Of a DNA stretch of 64,000 nt, positions 54,790 to 63,970 are shown piece after piece. This DNA is from Vibrio sp. 10N.261.45.E2 (lineage in GTDB: Bacteria > Pseudomonadota > Gammaproteobacteria > Enterobacterales > Vibrionaceae): positions 94,190 to 158,189 of the forward strand of contig NZ_MCZZ01000123.1 of assembly GCF_002875705.1 (NCBI RefSeq). Direction: 5' to 3'. The notes beneath the pieces are model-generated. The model was not told the origin of the DNA, searched no databases, and saw only the letters and a program-made list of their open reading frames with translations. A program made the position numbers and the translations under genes. Position 1 is the first letter of the stretch; each line of letters begins with the position of its first letter.

Positions 54790-54818
54790 AAAAGCCCGAG
54801 CATTTCTGTTCGGGCTTC
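54790..54818 (-). terminator. Terminator of the tRNA cluster
   Basis: AAGCCCGA (54792-54799) pairs with TCGGGCTT (54810-54817), followed by TTTTTGG on the minus strand, 7 bases after the last tRNA. Confidence 0.88.
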
Positions 54819-54824
54819 TTAATT

Positions 54825-54900
54825 TGGAGCGATACATCGGGTTCGAACCGATGACCTCAACCTTGGCAAGGTTGCGCTCTACCAACTGAGCTAGTATCGC
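54825..54900 (-). tRNA. tRNA-Gly (anticodon GCC), copy 2
   Basis: This 76-base tRNA includes an encoded CCA. The acceptor GCGATAC pairs with GTATCGC, the anticodon stem-loop CAACC-TTGCCAA-GGTTG gives anticodon GCC, and the T arm has GGTTCGAAC. It is identical to the copy at 55100-55175. Confidence 0.97.
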
Positions 54901-54932
54901 ATTTGCTTTATCGAGATAAAGACTTTAATAGA

Positions 54933-55019
54933 TGGTGCCCCGGGCCGGACTTGAACCGGCACAGCGCGAACGCCGAGGGATTTTAAATCCCTTGTGTCTA
55001 CCAATTCCACCACCAGGGC
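54933..55019 (-). tRNA. tRNA-Leu (anticodon TAA)
   Basis: This 87-base class II tRNA has an encoded CCA. Acceptor GCCCTGG pairs with CCGGGGC (one G-T), the anticodon loop TTTAAAA gives TAA, and the long variable arm CGGCGTTCGCGCTG is typical of leucine tRNAs. Confidence 0.96.
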
Positions 55020-55099
55020 ACGCAATTCTTTATTGCGATGCCGATTACTGAAAAGTAAAACACCATCTTAATGCTGACGCCAATCAACATTACAAAATT

Positions 55100-55175
55100 T
55101 GGAGCGATACATCGGGTTCGAACCGATGACCTCAACCTTGGCAAGGTTGCGCTCTACCAACTGAGCTAGTATCGC
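55100..55175 (-). tRNA. tRNA-Gly (anticodon GCC), copy 1
   Basis: Identical in sequence to the tRNA at 54825-54900, with anticodon GCC and encoded CCA. The duplication probably arose in tandem around the tRNA-Leu gene. Confidence 0.97.
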
Positions 55176-55211
55176 ATTTTCATTCAAATTCTTTCTAGAA
55201 AAAAGAGAGAA

Positions 55212-55285
55212 TGGAGGCGCCTCCCGGAGTCGAACCGAGGTCCACGGATTTGCAATCCGCTGCATAGCCACTCTGCCAAGGCGCC
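55212..55285 (-). tRNA. tRNA-Cys (anticodon GCA)
   Basis: This 74-base tRNA has an encoded CCA. Acceptor GGCGCCT pairs with AGGCGCC, and the anticodon loop TTGCAAA gives GCA. In E. coli the neighbouring glyW-cysT-leuZ tRNAs also lie after pgsA. Confidence 0.97.
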
Positions 55286-55524
55286 TTAGTAACTCCAATC
55301 GAATCGCTCATTGCCATCCTCTTGGGTACGGGATGCATTCTACGGATTCAGACGATTGAGTCAATATTATTTTTGTATTTTTAATTCGTTTGAATAGATT
55401 TCATACGAAACAGGCCAAATAGCTGACTTTATATTCAAAACACACTGTGAAAGGGTTATTCAAAGGAGATCTATATCACATTAGATATCCACTATTGAGA
55501 ACTTAACCTTAAGTTAAAGATCAA

Positions 55525-55550
55525 AAAAGCGAGCCTCAGCTCGCTTCTTT
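55525..55550 (-). terminator. Terminator of the uvrY-uvrC-pgsA operon
   Basis: AAGCGAGC pairs with GCTCGCTT across CTCA (55527-55546), followed by TTTTGATC on the minus strand. It ends just after pgsA and ahead of the tRNA genes. Confidence 0.88.
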
Positions 55551-55551
55551 A

Positions 55552-56109
55552 TCAATGATGTTTTTCGTCTAACAAATCGTCTTTGGCAGCCATCAAGTAT
55601 TGCGCCATCGACCAGTAAGTTAGAATCGTTGCAACGTAGAGCGCGATGTAACCAACCCAAATCATCCAATCGTCATAGCGCCAGATAAGTACCCACAACG
55701 CGAACATCTGAGAAACCGTTTTAACCTTACCAACCCAAGATACTGCAACACTTGCTCGTTTACCGATTTCAGCCATCCACTCACGAAGTGCTGAAATGAT
55801 GATTTCACGAGCTATCATGGTTACCGCTGGAATCGTCACCCAAATCGAGTGGTAATGTTCAGTAATCAGGATAAGAGCTGTAGCAACCAGTACTTTGTCA
55901 GCCACTGGGTCTATAAAGGCGCCAAAACGAGATGTTTGCCCTAACTTACGAGCTAGCATGCCATCTAGCCAATCAGTAAAACCTGCTACCCAAAACACCA
56001 TCGCAGCAGCAAAAGGAGCCCATTGATAAGGTAGATAAAAAACGACAACGAATACTGGGATCAAAAATAGTCTCAGTAAGGACAAAATGTTAGGTATATT
56101 CAAACGCAT
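55552..56109 (-). CDS. pgsA: PgsA, phosphatidylglycerophosphate synthase
   Basis: This 185-residue membrane enzyme joins CDP-diacylglycerol and glycerol 3-phosphate in the first step of phosphatidylglycerol synthesis. The CDP-alcohol phosphotransferase motif [23 protein letters not shown] has the D-G-AR-G-D-D order. Four or more hydrophobic segments follow. It starts 46 bases after uvrC and ends the uvrY-uvrC-pgsA run, an order conserved in enterics. Confidence 0.96.
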   Translation of the reverse strand: MRLNIPNILSLLRLFLIPVFVVVFYLPYQWAPFAAAMVFWVAGFTDWLDGMLARKLGQTSRFGAFIDPVADKVLVATALILITEHYHSIWVTIPAVTMIAREIIISALREWMAEIGKRASVAVSWVGKVKTVSQMFALWVLIWRYDDWMIWVGYIALYVATILTYWSMAQYLMAAKDDLLDEKHH

Positions 56110-56155
56110 ATTATTGGGCTCTTATTAATTGCGCTTTAATGGTGCGGGATTTTTA

Positions 56156-57988
56156 CTATTGTTTCAATGCTTGATAAATGTTTTCTGCTAAAGAATGACT
56201 AATGCCCGGCACTTTGGTTATTTCTTCAACAGTTGCACGCTTAAGTTCTTGTAAGCCACCCATATATTTCAACAAAGCTTGACGACGCTTAGGCCCTACC
56301 CCTTCAATTCCTTCCAAGGCACTGGTTCGGCGCGTTTTACCACGCTTTGCTCTATGCCCTGCAATTGCATGATTATGGCTCTCATCTCGAATGTGTTGGA
56401 TAAGATGCAGCGCTGGTGCATCACTAGGTAAGTTGAACTCTTCACCTTCAAGCGTAACCAAGGTTTCTAAACCCGGCTTACGAGTAACCCCTTTCGCAAT
56501 ACCCATCATTCTTGGTCTAAACGGCCAATCCCCCCAATATTGGGAGATAATCTCATGAGCTCGATTAAGTTGACCTTTGCCACCATCGATAAAAATGATG
56601 TCTGGGATCTTGTCGACATCGAGTTGCTTTGAATAACGTCTCTCAAGCGCCTGAGCCATTGCCGCGTAGTCATCACCACCGGTAATGCCAGTGATGTTGT
56701 AACGGCGGTATTCCGGTTTAACAGGGCCTTCTTGATTGAACACCACACACGACGCAATCGTGCTTTCACCCATAGTATGGCTGATATCGAAACATTCCAT
56801 GCGCTTGATAGCATCCATCGACAGCACCTCTTGAAGCTCTTTGAAGCGCTGGTTAATCGTCATCTTGTGATTAATCTTAGTGGTAATCGCCGTTAATGCA
56901 TTGGTATTCGACAGTTTAAGATAGCGACCACGCGTGCCAGAAGGGTTGGTGTTGAAGTGGATCTTACGCCCCGCAACCTCACACAAAGCTTCTTGAATCG
57001 GTGTCACGTCTTCCATTAAATCAGCATTTAGAATCAAGCGGGTTGGAATGGTTCTCGCTTCATTATGCGCCAAGTAATATTGGCTCAAGAAACTCGAGAA
57101 AACCTCTTCACGTACCGTGTTGTTCGGAATTTTAGGGAAATGGCTTCTGCTGCCTAAGACTTTGCCTTGGCGAATCATCAAGATATGAATACACGCCACG
57201 CCATTCTCTTGAGCAAAGCCCAACACGTCCATATCTTCCATTGAATCGTCAGATACGTACTGCTGTTCTTGCACACGTCGAATCGCTTGGATTTGGTCGC
57301 GAAAAGCGGCAGCTTGCTCAAAGCGAAGCTCTCGGCTTGCCTTATCCATTTTATCGATGAGCGTCTCAAGGACCAATTTGTCTTTCCCTTGCAGAAATAA
57401 ACGAACGTAGTCGATGAGTTCACTGTACTCTTCATCAGAGATGATTGAGCTAACACAAGGCGCAGCACAACGACCAATCTGATACATCAAACACGGACGT
57501 GCTCTGTTGGCATAAACTGTGTCTTCACACTGACGAGCAGGAAAGATTTTTTGGATTAGGTGTAGCGTCTCACGCACAGCGCCGGAATCTGGATAAGGAC
57601 CAAAGTATTCGCCCTTTTTCTTTTTAGCACCACGATGCATCGACAAACGAGGATGCTTGTGACCGCTAATGAAAATATAAGGGTACGACTTATCATCACG
57701 CAAAAGTACGTTGTATTTAGGCAAGTACTGCTTGATGTAGTTGTGCTCAAGAATGAGCGCTTCTGTTTCCGTGTGCGTGACAGTGACATCGATCTTGTCA
57801 ATATTACTGACTAGAGCGCGAGTTTTTTCACTGTCGACTTTTTTACGGAAATAACTGGAAAGGCGTTTTTTGAGGTTCTTAGCTTTACCGACGTAAATAA
57901 CAACAGCCTCGGCGTTATACATTCGATAAACGCCGGGCTGCTCTGTTACTGTTTTGAGGAATGAGACTGAGTCAAACAAGTTGGTCAC
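56156..57988 (-). CDS. uvrC: UvrC, excinuclease subunit
   Basis: This 610-residue nuclease makes both incisions in nucleotide excision repair. In order it has a GIY-YIG domain ([20 protein letters not shown], about 19-40), a Cys-rich segment ([21 protein letters not shown]), a UVR motif that contacts UvrB (about 204-239), an RNase H-like nuclease domain ([12 protein letters not shown]), and C-terminal helix-hairpin-helix motifs ([16 protein letters not shown]). It begins 15 bases after uvrY. Confidence 0.97.
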   Translation of the reverse strand: MTNLFDSVSFLKTVTEQPGVYRMYNAEAVVIYVGKAKNLKKRLSSYFRKKVDSEKTRALVSNIDKIDVTVTHTETEALILEHNYIKQYLPKYNVLLRDDKSYPYIFISGHKHPRLSMHRGAKKKKGEYFGPYPDSGAVRETLHLIQKIFPARQCEDTVYANRARPCLMYQIGRCAAPCVSSIISDEEYSELIDYVRLFLQGKDKLVLETLIDKMDKASRELRFEQAAAFRDQIQAIRRVQEQQYVSDDSMEDMDVLGFAQENGVACIHILMIRQGKVLGSRSHFPKIPNNTVREEVFSSFLSQYYLAHNEARTIPTRLILNADLMEDVTPIQEALCEVAGRKIHFNTNPSGTRGRYLKLSNTNALTAITTKINHKMTINQRFKELQEVLSMDAIKRMECFDISHTMGESTIASCVVFNQEGPVKPEYRRYNITGITGGDDYAAMAQALERRYSKQLDVDKIPDIIFIDGGKGQLNRAHEIISQYWGDWPFRPRMMGIAKGVTRKPGLETLVTLEGEEFNLPSDAPALHLIQHIRDESHNHAIAGHRAKRGKTRRTSALEGIEGVGPKRRQALLKYMGGLQELKRATVEEITKVPGISHSLAENIYQALKQ

Positions 57989-58003
57989 TATACGATCTCA
58001 GTG

Positions 58004-58648
58004 TTAAAGGGTCTCAGTGTCTAACATTCCATGTCTAATCGCTAAATGCGTCAGCTCTACATCGCCACTGATATCTAGCTTGCTGAACAAGCGGTAGCGG
58101 TAACTGTTGACTGTTTTAGGACTTAGATTGAGTTGTTCTGAAATATCCGTCACTTTCTGACCTTTGGTAATCATCATCATGATTTGAAGTTCACGTTCAG
58201 ATAAGTCTGCGAATGGATTTTCAGACGCAGGCGAGAATTGGCTCAAAGCCATCTGCTGCGCAATTTCTGGTGAAATGTATCGTTGGCCACTGTTAACCAC
58301 TCGAATTGCATTTACCATTTCATCCGGACCTGCACCTTTAGTAAGGTAACCTGCAGCTCCAGCTTGCATCACTTTAGTTGGAAACGGATTTTCCGTATGA
58401 ACAGTTAAAACGATGATTTTAACATCAGGGTTGAAACGCAAGATCTTCTTGGTTGCCTCTAAGCCACCAATACCAGGCATATTCATATCCATCAAAATAA
58501 CGTCAGTATTGTTAGTACGACACCATTTTGCAGCATCTTCACCGCTTTCAGCTTCCCCTGCTACGTTCATTCCACGGACGTCTTCAATAATACGTCGTAT
58601 CCCTGTGCGAACCAGCTCGTGATCATCTACAAGGAAAACATTTATCAA
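58004..58648 (-). CDS. uvrY: UvrY/GacA/VarA response regulator
   Basis: This 214-residue NarL-type regulator has the phosphoacceptor aspartate in VILMDMNMPG (about residue 54) and a C-terminal LuxR-type helix-turn-helix (VTDISEQLNLSPKTVNSYR). With the BarA/VarS kinase it activates Csr small RNAs. Its fixed place ahead of uvrC identifies it. Its leader contains nested inverted repeats (58683-58731). Confidence 0.95.
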   Translation of the reverse strand: MINVFLVDDHELVRTGIRRIIEDVRGMNVAGEAESGEDAAKWCRTNNTDVILMDMNMPGIGGLEATKKILRFNPDVKIIVLTVHTENPFPTKVMQAGAAGYLTKGAGPDEMVNAIRVVNSGQRYISPEIAQQMALSQFSPASENPFADLSERELQIMMMITKGQKVTDISEQLNLSPKTVNSYRYRLFSKLDISGDVELTHLAIRHGMLDTETL

Positions 58649-58682
58649 ACTTGTATCTCCACACTATTAATTGGCTCTGCAA

Positions 58683-58731
58683 CCACTGTGTCGTTTCATC
58701 TGTTTGAAACAATTGAACAAAGGAACAGTGG
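58683..58731 (-). promoter_or_regulatory. Nested inverted repeats upstream of uvrY
   Basis: CCACTGT (58683-58689) pairs with ACAGTGG (58725-58731), and inside it GTTTCA (58693-58698) pairs with TGAAAC (58705-58710). They lie 35-83 bases ahead of the uvrY start and may be a regulator site or a leader RNA fold. Confidence 0.4.
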
Positions 58732-59074
58732 ATCGCAGCATCGAGTACATCTTAACTTAATTACTAAAAAAAAGCTCTGTTGAATATGTGCTGAAACACG
58801 AACTTTAGCAAGTACTTATTAACAAATAAGCCAACTAAAACAACAAGCTTTTTCTAAAAATCAACCAGTTAAAACAACACGCAATAAAATTACATAAGAT
58901 AAAGATATTTTCAATACCATTGAATAACCATTCGCGACAATTTCACTTTTTTGCTTACGCAGTCCCGTTATTTACTGCTGCTAACGAGTGTTTAATGACT
59001 ATTTTTGCAGCCTATTGTGCGCAGCCAGCTGCTAAATGGTAGTATTCACTACCCCATTTCAATAGGTTACTGCA
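58732..59074. other. Divergent promoter region of uvrY and polB
   Basis: This AT-rich stretch shows no gene. I looked for a LexA box (CTGT-N8-ACAG) ahead of polB and found none that is convincing. Confidence 0.5.
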
Positions 59075-61438
59075 TTGGATATTCAGCAAGGCTTTGTACT
59101 CACAAGACAATCGAGAGATTTTTCAGGGCGCACGCAAATCGACTTATGGTTAAGCACCCCTCAAGGCCCGACTCTGCTGACTATTCAAAACGAAAAACCG
59201 GTGTTTTTTGTTGCTCAATCAGATGTGCCAGCGTGTCAGGCTATCGCAGCGAAAGAATCGATAGATTGCCAGTTTAAACATCTTGACCTAGCAACCTTCG
59301 ATCAAGAACCTCTCGCCGCTTGTTATACTGCTTTATCAAGAAGTAGCTTTGGATTAGCGCAAGCTTTCAATAACGAAGAAATCCAAACCTTTGAAAGCGA
59401 CATTCGCCTTGCTGACCGATTCCTAATGGAACGCTTTATTAAAGGCAGCATTGAATTCACAGGCACAGCAGTTCAAAAGAACCAGCATCGCCGAGTCTCG
59501 AACGCAAAATGCCGCTCAGGAAACTATTTACCTAGCTTGTCGATGGTCTCACTGGATATTGAGTGTTCCGAAAAAGGTGTGCTCTACTCCATCGGCTTAG
59601 ATAGTCCAATGGACAGCCGAGTGATCATGATCGGCGAACCACAACAAGCTGAAACCAACATCCAATGGGTTGACAACGAAAAAGCGCTACTCGAAGCCAT
59701 GATCGCTTGGTTCTCTGAATTTGACCCTGACATCATCATCGGTTGGAATGTTATCGACTTCGATTTTAGGCTGCTACACAAACGTTCAGAATGGAACGAA
59801 GTGAAGCTCAACATTGGCAGAGACAATCAACCCAGTTTTTTCCGTAGTTCGGCACAAAATCAGCAAGGCTTTATTACTATCCCTGGCCGTGTTGTCTTAG
59901 ATGGCATCGATATGCTCAAGACAGCGACCTATCACTTCCGTTCTTGGTCTCTTGAATCGGTATCTCAAGAGCTACTTGGTGAAGGCAAAGACATCCATAA
60001 CGTTCACGACCGCATGGATGAGATTAACCGGATGTTTAAGTCCGATAAGCCTTCACTCGCCAAGTACAACCTGCAAGACTGTGTGTTGGTAAACCGAATC
60101 TTCGAACACACGCACCTACTCGATTTCGCGATTGAGCGCTCGCGATTGACCGGTGTCGAACTTGATCGTGTTGGCGGTTCTGTTGCTGCCTTTACTAACT
60201 TATATCTGCCTCAAATCCACAGAGCGGGTTATGTCGCGCCTAACTTAGAGCCTGAAAATTGGATCGCTAGCCCTGGCGGCTATGTGATGGATTCAATCCC
60301 CAACCTGTATGACTCAGTGTTAGTCCTCGATTTTAAGAGCCTGTACCCATCGATCATTCGTTCGTTTCTAATCGACCCTATGGGGCTTATTGAAGGGTTG
60401 AAGCTGGAACTGGGGCCAGCAGCAGACCAAGCCGTTGATGGCTTTCGCGGGGGGCAATTCCATCGCTCTAAACACTTCTTGCCAGAGATGATTGAAAACC
60501 TGTGGGCAGCACGTGATGTTGCTAAGAAGAATAACGAAAAAGCCTTCTCTCAAGCCATTAAGATCATCATGAACTCTTTCTATGGCGTGTTAGGTTCATC
60601 AGGCTGCCGCTTCTTTGATACTCGCTTGGCCTCATCGATCACCATGCGTGGGCATGAAATCATGAAGCAGACCAAAGTGCTTATCGAAGATAAAGGTTAT
60701 CAAGTCATTTATGGAGACACAGATTCAACCTTCGTGTCTCTTAATGGCAGTTATGACCAGAAAAAAGCCGACGAGATCGGGAATGAACTTGTCGCTTACA
60801 TTAACGATTGGTGGACGAATCACCTCAAAGAGACCTACAACCTAACCTCAATACTTGAATTGGAATATGAGACACACTATCGCAAATTCCTGATGCCAAC
60901 CATTCGAGGTTCAGAAACCGGTTCGAAGAAACGCTATGCCGGTTTAATTAATCAAGGCGACCAAGAGAAGATCATTTTCAAAGGGCTTGAAAGTGCGCGC
61001 ACCGATTGGACACCGTTAGCGCAGCAATTCCAACAAACCTTGTATGAAATGGTGTTTCACGATCAAGACCCAACCGACTACGTAAGACAGTTTGTTGATG
61101 AGACTTCAGCAGGTAAGCACGATGATTTATTGGTTTATCAGAAGCGTCTGCGTCGTAAACTTCATGAGTACCAGAAGAACATTCCGCCACAGGTTCGTGC
61201 GGCAAGATTAGCCGACGAGATCAACGCTCATCTGGGTCGTCCGCTTCAATACCAGAACAAAGGGCGTATTGAATACCTGATTACTCTAGGCGGCCCTGAG
61301 CCGAAAGAGTATTTAAAGAGCGCTATCGATTATCAGCATTACATCGACAAACAGATTAAACCGGTCGCAGAGGCTATTTTGCCCTTCATTGGTTTAGATT
61401 TTGAAAGAGTCAGTGGGCAGCAGTTAGGTCTATTCTAA
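59075..61438 (+). CDS. polB: DNA polymerase II (PolB)
   Basis: This 787-residue family B polymerase is used in damage tolerance and replication restart. The 3'-5' exonuclease motif is in SLDIECSEKG (about 157). Polymerase motifs are DFKSLYPSIIR (A), KIIMNSFYGVLGSSGCRF (B) and YGDTDSTF (C). The N-terminus MDIQQGFVLTRQSRD aligns with E. coli PolB when the TTG at 59075 is the start, so a rare start codon is likely. Terminator at 61465-61503. Confidence 0.96.
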   Translation: MDIQQGFVLTRQSRDFSGRTQIDLWLSTPQGPTLLTIQNEKPVFFVAQSDVPACQAIAAKESIDCQFKHLDLATFDQEPLAACYTALSRSSFGLAQAFNNEEIQTFESDIRLADRFLMERFIKGSIEFTGTAVQKNQHRRVSNAKCRSGNYLPSLSMVSLDIECSEKGVLYSIGLDSPMDSRVIMIGEPQQAETNIQWVDNEKALLEAMIAWFSEFDPDIIIGWNVIDFDFRLLHKRSEWNEVKLNIGRDNQPSFFRSSAQNQQGFITIPGRVVLDGIDMLKTATYHFRSWSLESVSQELLGEGKDIHNVHDRMDEINRMFKSDKPSLAKYNLQDCVLVNRIFEHTHLLDFAIERSRLTGVELDRVGGSVAAFTNLYLPQIHRAGYVAPNLEPENWIASPGGYVMDSIPNLYDSVLVLDFKSLYPSIIRSFLIDPMGLIEGLKLELGPAADQAVDGFRGGQFHRSKHFLPEMIENLWAARDVAKKNNEKAFSQAIKIIMNSFYGVLGSSGCRFFDTRLASSITMRGHEIMKQTKVLIEDKGYQVIYGDTDSTFVSLNGSYDQKKADEIGNELVAYINDWWTNHLKETYNLTSILELEYETHYRKFLMPTIRGSETGSKKRYAGLINQGDQEKIIFKGLESARTDWTPLAQQFQQTLYEMVFHDQDPTDYVRQFVDETSAGKHDDLLVYQKRLRRKLHEYQKNIPPQVRAARLADEINAHLGRPLQYQNKGRIEYLITLGGPEPKEYLKSAIDYQHYIDKQIKPVAEAILPFIGLDFERVSGQQLGLF

Positions 61439-61464
61439 AACTACTTTTGAGCTGTAATAGAAAC

Positions 61465-61503
61465 AAAAAAGCAGAGGAATGTTCAATTCACTCTGCTTTT
61501 TTA
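61465..61503 (+). terminator. Bidirectional terminator after polB
   Basis: AAAAAAGCAGAG pairs with CTCTGCTTTTTT (61491-61502). It serves polB and the converging nucleotidyltransferase gene. Confidence 0.9.
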
Positions 61504-61523
61504 TATCGATAGATTACTAAGCT

Positions 61524-62291
61524 CTATCCGATTCGAAATTCTGTTTTTTGGTATTGCTTAACCAGCCACTCACCAAACCCATCCAGAATACCGATCACCG
61601 AACGTTTCGGAATCGGTCTACCAGAAAGTAAAATGCCCAACCTTTGGATTTCGACTTCTCGATCTGGGTGATACTTCAAGAACTGCTGGCCACATTCGAC
61701 AGGATCATCAAACCAATACTTATCGCGGTACATCACCAAAGAGTAACTCGCTCGAAGAAGCTTCTTGGCGATGATAACCTGTGCTGCCACTTGTTGCTCT
61801 GGCGTTGTTGCTCTTGCAATCTTGTTGCGATAAACCGCTAACCAGTTTTCTGCGTCCATATTCCAGTGTTTAGCGATTTCCCAACTTGTTTCAAAATCTC
61901 CATAGCAATCCGATAAATCTTCACCATGCACACATACAGCCAAATGCTTAAGCATAAACCCCCATGTGAAGATGTTGTCGAAATCGACAATTTCGCTCAC
62001 CAAGGTGGTTTTTATCGCCACTTGAGTCACCTGCGGGAAGCTCTTTTGGAAGCGCCATTTGATGGTATTCAACAAGGTGGTTCGTTGATCTGGGAACGGG
62101 CGATGTGTCACCATAACCACATCAAGATTTGAACTACCGACAACGGCTTGCTTGCGAGCAACACTGCCATAAATATATACACTGTGTAAGTTAGAACCTA
62201 ACCCACCTTTTAAGAAGGTAATCAGATCGTTAACCACAGGTTGGAATTCAGGTTGAAATGGCTGTGTTGGGTCAATAACAGGTAGCTGCAT
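61524..62291 (-). CDS. Nucleotidyltransferase domain protein
   Basis: This 255-residue protein has an N-terminal nucleotidyltransferase core: YIYGSVARKQAVVGSSNLDVVMV shows the GS-x(n)-D-x-D/N pattern, here with SNLDVV in place of the usual SDxD, so one metal ligand may be changed to Asn. The remainder is helical, as in kanamycin-nucleotidyltransferase-like proteins with a HEPN-like C-terminus. The substrate is unknown. It is monocistronic. Confidence 0.75.
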   Translation of the reverse strand: MQLPVIDPTQPFQPEFQPVVNDLITFLKGGLGSNLHSVYIYGSVARKQAVVGSSNLDVVMVTHRPFPDQRTTLLNTIKWRFQKSFPQVTQVAIKTTLVSEIVDFDNIFTWGFMLKHLAVCVHGEDLSDCYGDFETSWEIAKHWNMDAENWLAVYRNKIARATTPEQQVAAQVIIAKKLLRASYSLVMYRDKYWFDDPVECGQQFLKYHPDREVEIQRLGILLSGRPIPKRSVIGILDGFGEWLVKQYQKTEFRIG

Positions 62292-62428
62292 AGGTCGTTT
62301 CGGTAAATAAAGTGATGATTTAACTATGACTCTATGATCGCTTAGGTGACTTTATGATTCAAGCTATTCCTATTTATAGCATCTCCGAGATATAATCAGC
62401 GGATAGACCCACTAAGGACAAACACAAA

Positions 62429-62998
62429 ATGCCTAGAGCAAGTGAAATTAAAAAAGGTTTTGCTATCACAGTAGAAAGCAAAACAGTAATCGTTAAAGAT
62501 ATCGAAGTAACAACACCTGGCGGCCGTGGCGGCCAAAAAATTTACCGCTTCCGTGGTAACGACGTAGCAACTGGCGTTAAAACTGAAGTTCGTCACAAGG
62601 CTGACGAAATCGTTGAAACTATCGACGTAACTAAGCGTGCTGTAATGTTCTCTTACGTTGATGGTAACGAGTACATCTTCATGGATAACGAAGATTACAC
62701 ACAATTCATCTTCAACGGTGAAACAATCGAAGACGAACTGCTGTTCATCAACGAAGAAACTCAAGGCATGTACGCGATCCTTATTGATGGCAATGCTGCA
62801 ACACTTGAGCTACCAACATCTGTTGAGCTAGTTATCGAAGAGACTGACCCTTCAATCAAAGGTGCATCAGCTTCTGCTCGTACTAAGCCTGCTCGTCTTT
62901 CTACAGGTCTTACAATCCAAGTACCTGAGTACATCGCGACTGGCGACAAAGTAGTAGTAAACACTGCTGAACGTAAATACATGAACCGCGCAAGCTAA
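62429..62998 (+). CDS. efpL: EfpL (YeiP), elongation factor P-like protein
   Basis: This 189-residue EF-P paralogue helps ribosomes stalled at proline and other difficult motifs. The KOW/EF-P domains are complete. The tip of the first domain has Arg33 (TPGGRGGQ) where canonical EF-P carries a modified lysine, which is the EfpL type. The C-terminal GASASARTKPARLSTG matches the family closely. It is followed 11 bases later by yciU. Confidence 0.95.
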   Translation: MPRASEIKKGFAITVESKTVIVKDIEVTTPGGRGGQKIYRFRGNDVATGVKTEVRHKADEIVETIDVTKRAVMFSYVDGNEYIFMDNEDYTQFIFNGETIEDELLFINEETQGMYAILIDGNAATLELPTSVELVIEETDPSIKGASASARTKPARLSTGLTIQVPEYIATGDKVVVNTAERKYMNRAS

Positions 62999-63008
62999 GA
63001 TACTTATT

Positions 63009-63338
63009 ATGACCGAAGCTAACGACCTAATGTCTTATGACGACGCAATTGACACTGCATACGACATCTTTCTAGAGATGGCACCTGACAATCTTGAACC
63101 TGCAGACGTGATTCTATTCACGGCTCAGTTTGAAGATCGTGGCGCTGCAGAACTTGTTGAAACTGGTGATGATTGGGTTGAACATGTTGGCTTTGAAGTC
63201 GACAAAGAAATCTACGCTGAAGTGCGCATTGGTCTTGTGAATGAAGCTGATGACGTTCTAGATGACGTATTTGCTCGCATGCTAATCAGCCGTGATCCAG
63301 ACCATAAGTTCTGTCACATGCTGTGGAAACGCGACTAA
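63009..63338 (+). CDS. yciU: YciU / HI1450 family acidic protein (proposed dsDNA mimic)
   Basis: This 109-residue, strongly acidic protein resembles HI1450 and E. coli YciU (YDIFLEMAPDNLEPADVILF, FEDRGAAELV, DDVFARMLISRDPDHKFCH). The HI1450 family has been described as a double-stranded DNA mimic that binds HU-type proteins. It lies right behind efpL, probably in one transcript; the ribosome site is weak. A terminator follows. Confidence 0.9.
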   Translation: MTEANDLMSYDDAIDTAYDIFLEMAPDNLEPADVILFTAQFEDRGAAELVETGDDWVEHVGFEVDKEIYAEVRIGLVNEADDVLDDVFARMLISRDPDHKFCHMLWKRD

Positions 63339-63399
63339 TACCGCTGTTGACGCTCATCTGCATGAGTAAACAAGTATTCATGTTAGCGAGTTAAAAGTT

Positions 63400-63427
63400 A
63401 GCCGAGCCCATTGCTCGGCTATTTTTA
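63400..63427 (+). terminator. Terminator after yciU
   Basis: TAGCCGAGC (63400-63408) pairs with GCTCGGCTA (63413-63421), followed by T5. Confidence 0.9.
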
Positions 63428-63485
63428 TCATGCCATTTCTCATCGTAATTACTTACTTTCATCATCAACTTTAGATTCACTGATT

Positions 63486-63968
63486 ATGACCAAAGCAAAA
63501 ACAGACACACAATCAAAAGGCTATGCCTGTATTGGCCTAGTTAACCCAAAGACGCCTGAAAACGTAGGCTCTGTAATGCGAGCTGCTGGCTGTTATGGCG
63601 CAAACTCTGTGTTCTACACGGGCACTCGTTACGACCATGCGCGAAAATTCCATACCGATACCAAAGAGAAGCACCTAGCGTTGCCTTTAATTGGTGTCGA
63701 AGATCTAAAAGATATTATTCCTGTAGGCTGCGTGCCTGTTGCTGTTGATCTGATTGAAGGTGCTAAACCGCTACCGGATTACAAGCACCCACCACGCGCG
63801 TTTTATATTTTTGGCCCAGAAGACGGCACGCTTAAGAAAGAGATCACGGACTTCTGTCGTGAGACGATTTATGTTCCGACCAACGGCTGTATGAATCTAG
63901 CGGCATCAGTGAATGTTGTGCTTTACGACCGACTCGCGAAAGGCGATAACTTCTCGAACCATAAGTAA
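63486..63968 (+). CDS. SpoU/TrmH-family RNA methyltransferase
   Basis: This 160-residue SPOUT-fold 2'-O-methyltransferase has the three family motifs: NPKTPENVGSVMRAAGCYG (I), FYIFGPEDGTL (II) and VPTNGCMNLAASVNVVLYDR (III). The short length without extra domains resembles TrmL, but the target RNA cannot be told from sequence. The start is ATG at 63486; a longer upstream frame lacks family similarity. Confidence 0.92.
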   Translation: MTKAKTDTQSKGYACIGLVNPKTPENVGSVMRAAGCYGANSVFYTGTRYDHARKFHTDTKEKHLALPLIGVEDLKDIIPVGCVPVAVDLIEGAKPLPDYKHPPRAFYIFGPEDGTLKKEITDFCRETIYVPTNGCMNLAASVNVVLYDRLAKGDNFSNHK

Positions 63969-63970
63969 AA

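Noticed and set aside
58732..59074. LexA box ahead of polB
   Set aside because: No CTGT-N8-ACAG or close variant is visible, although polB is SOS-controlled in E. coli.
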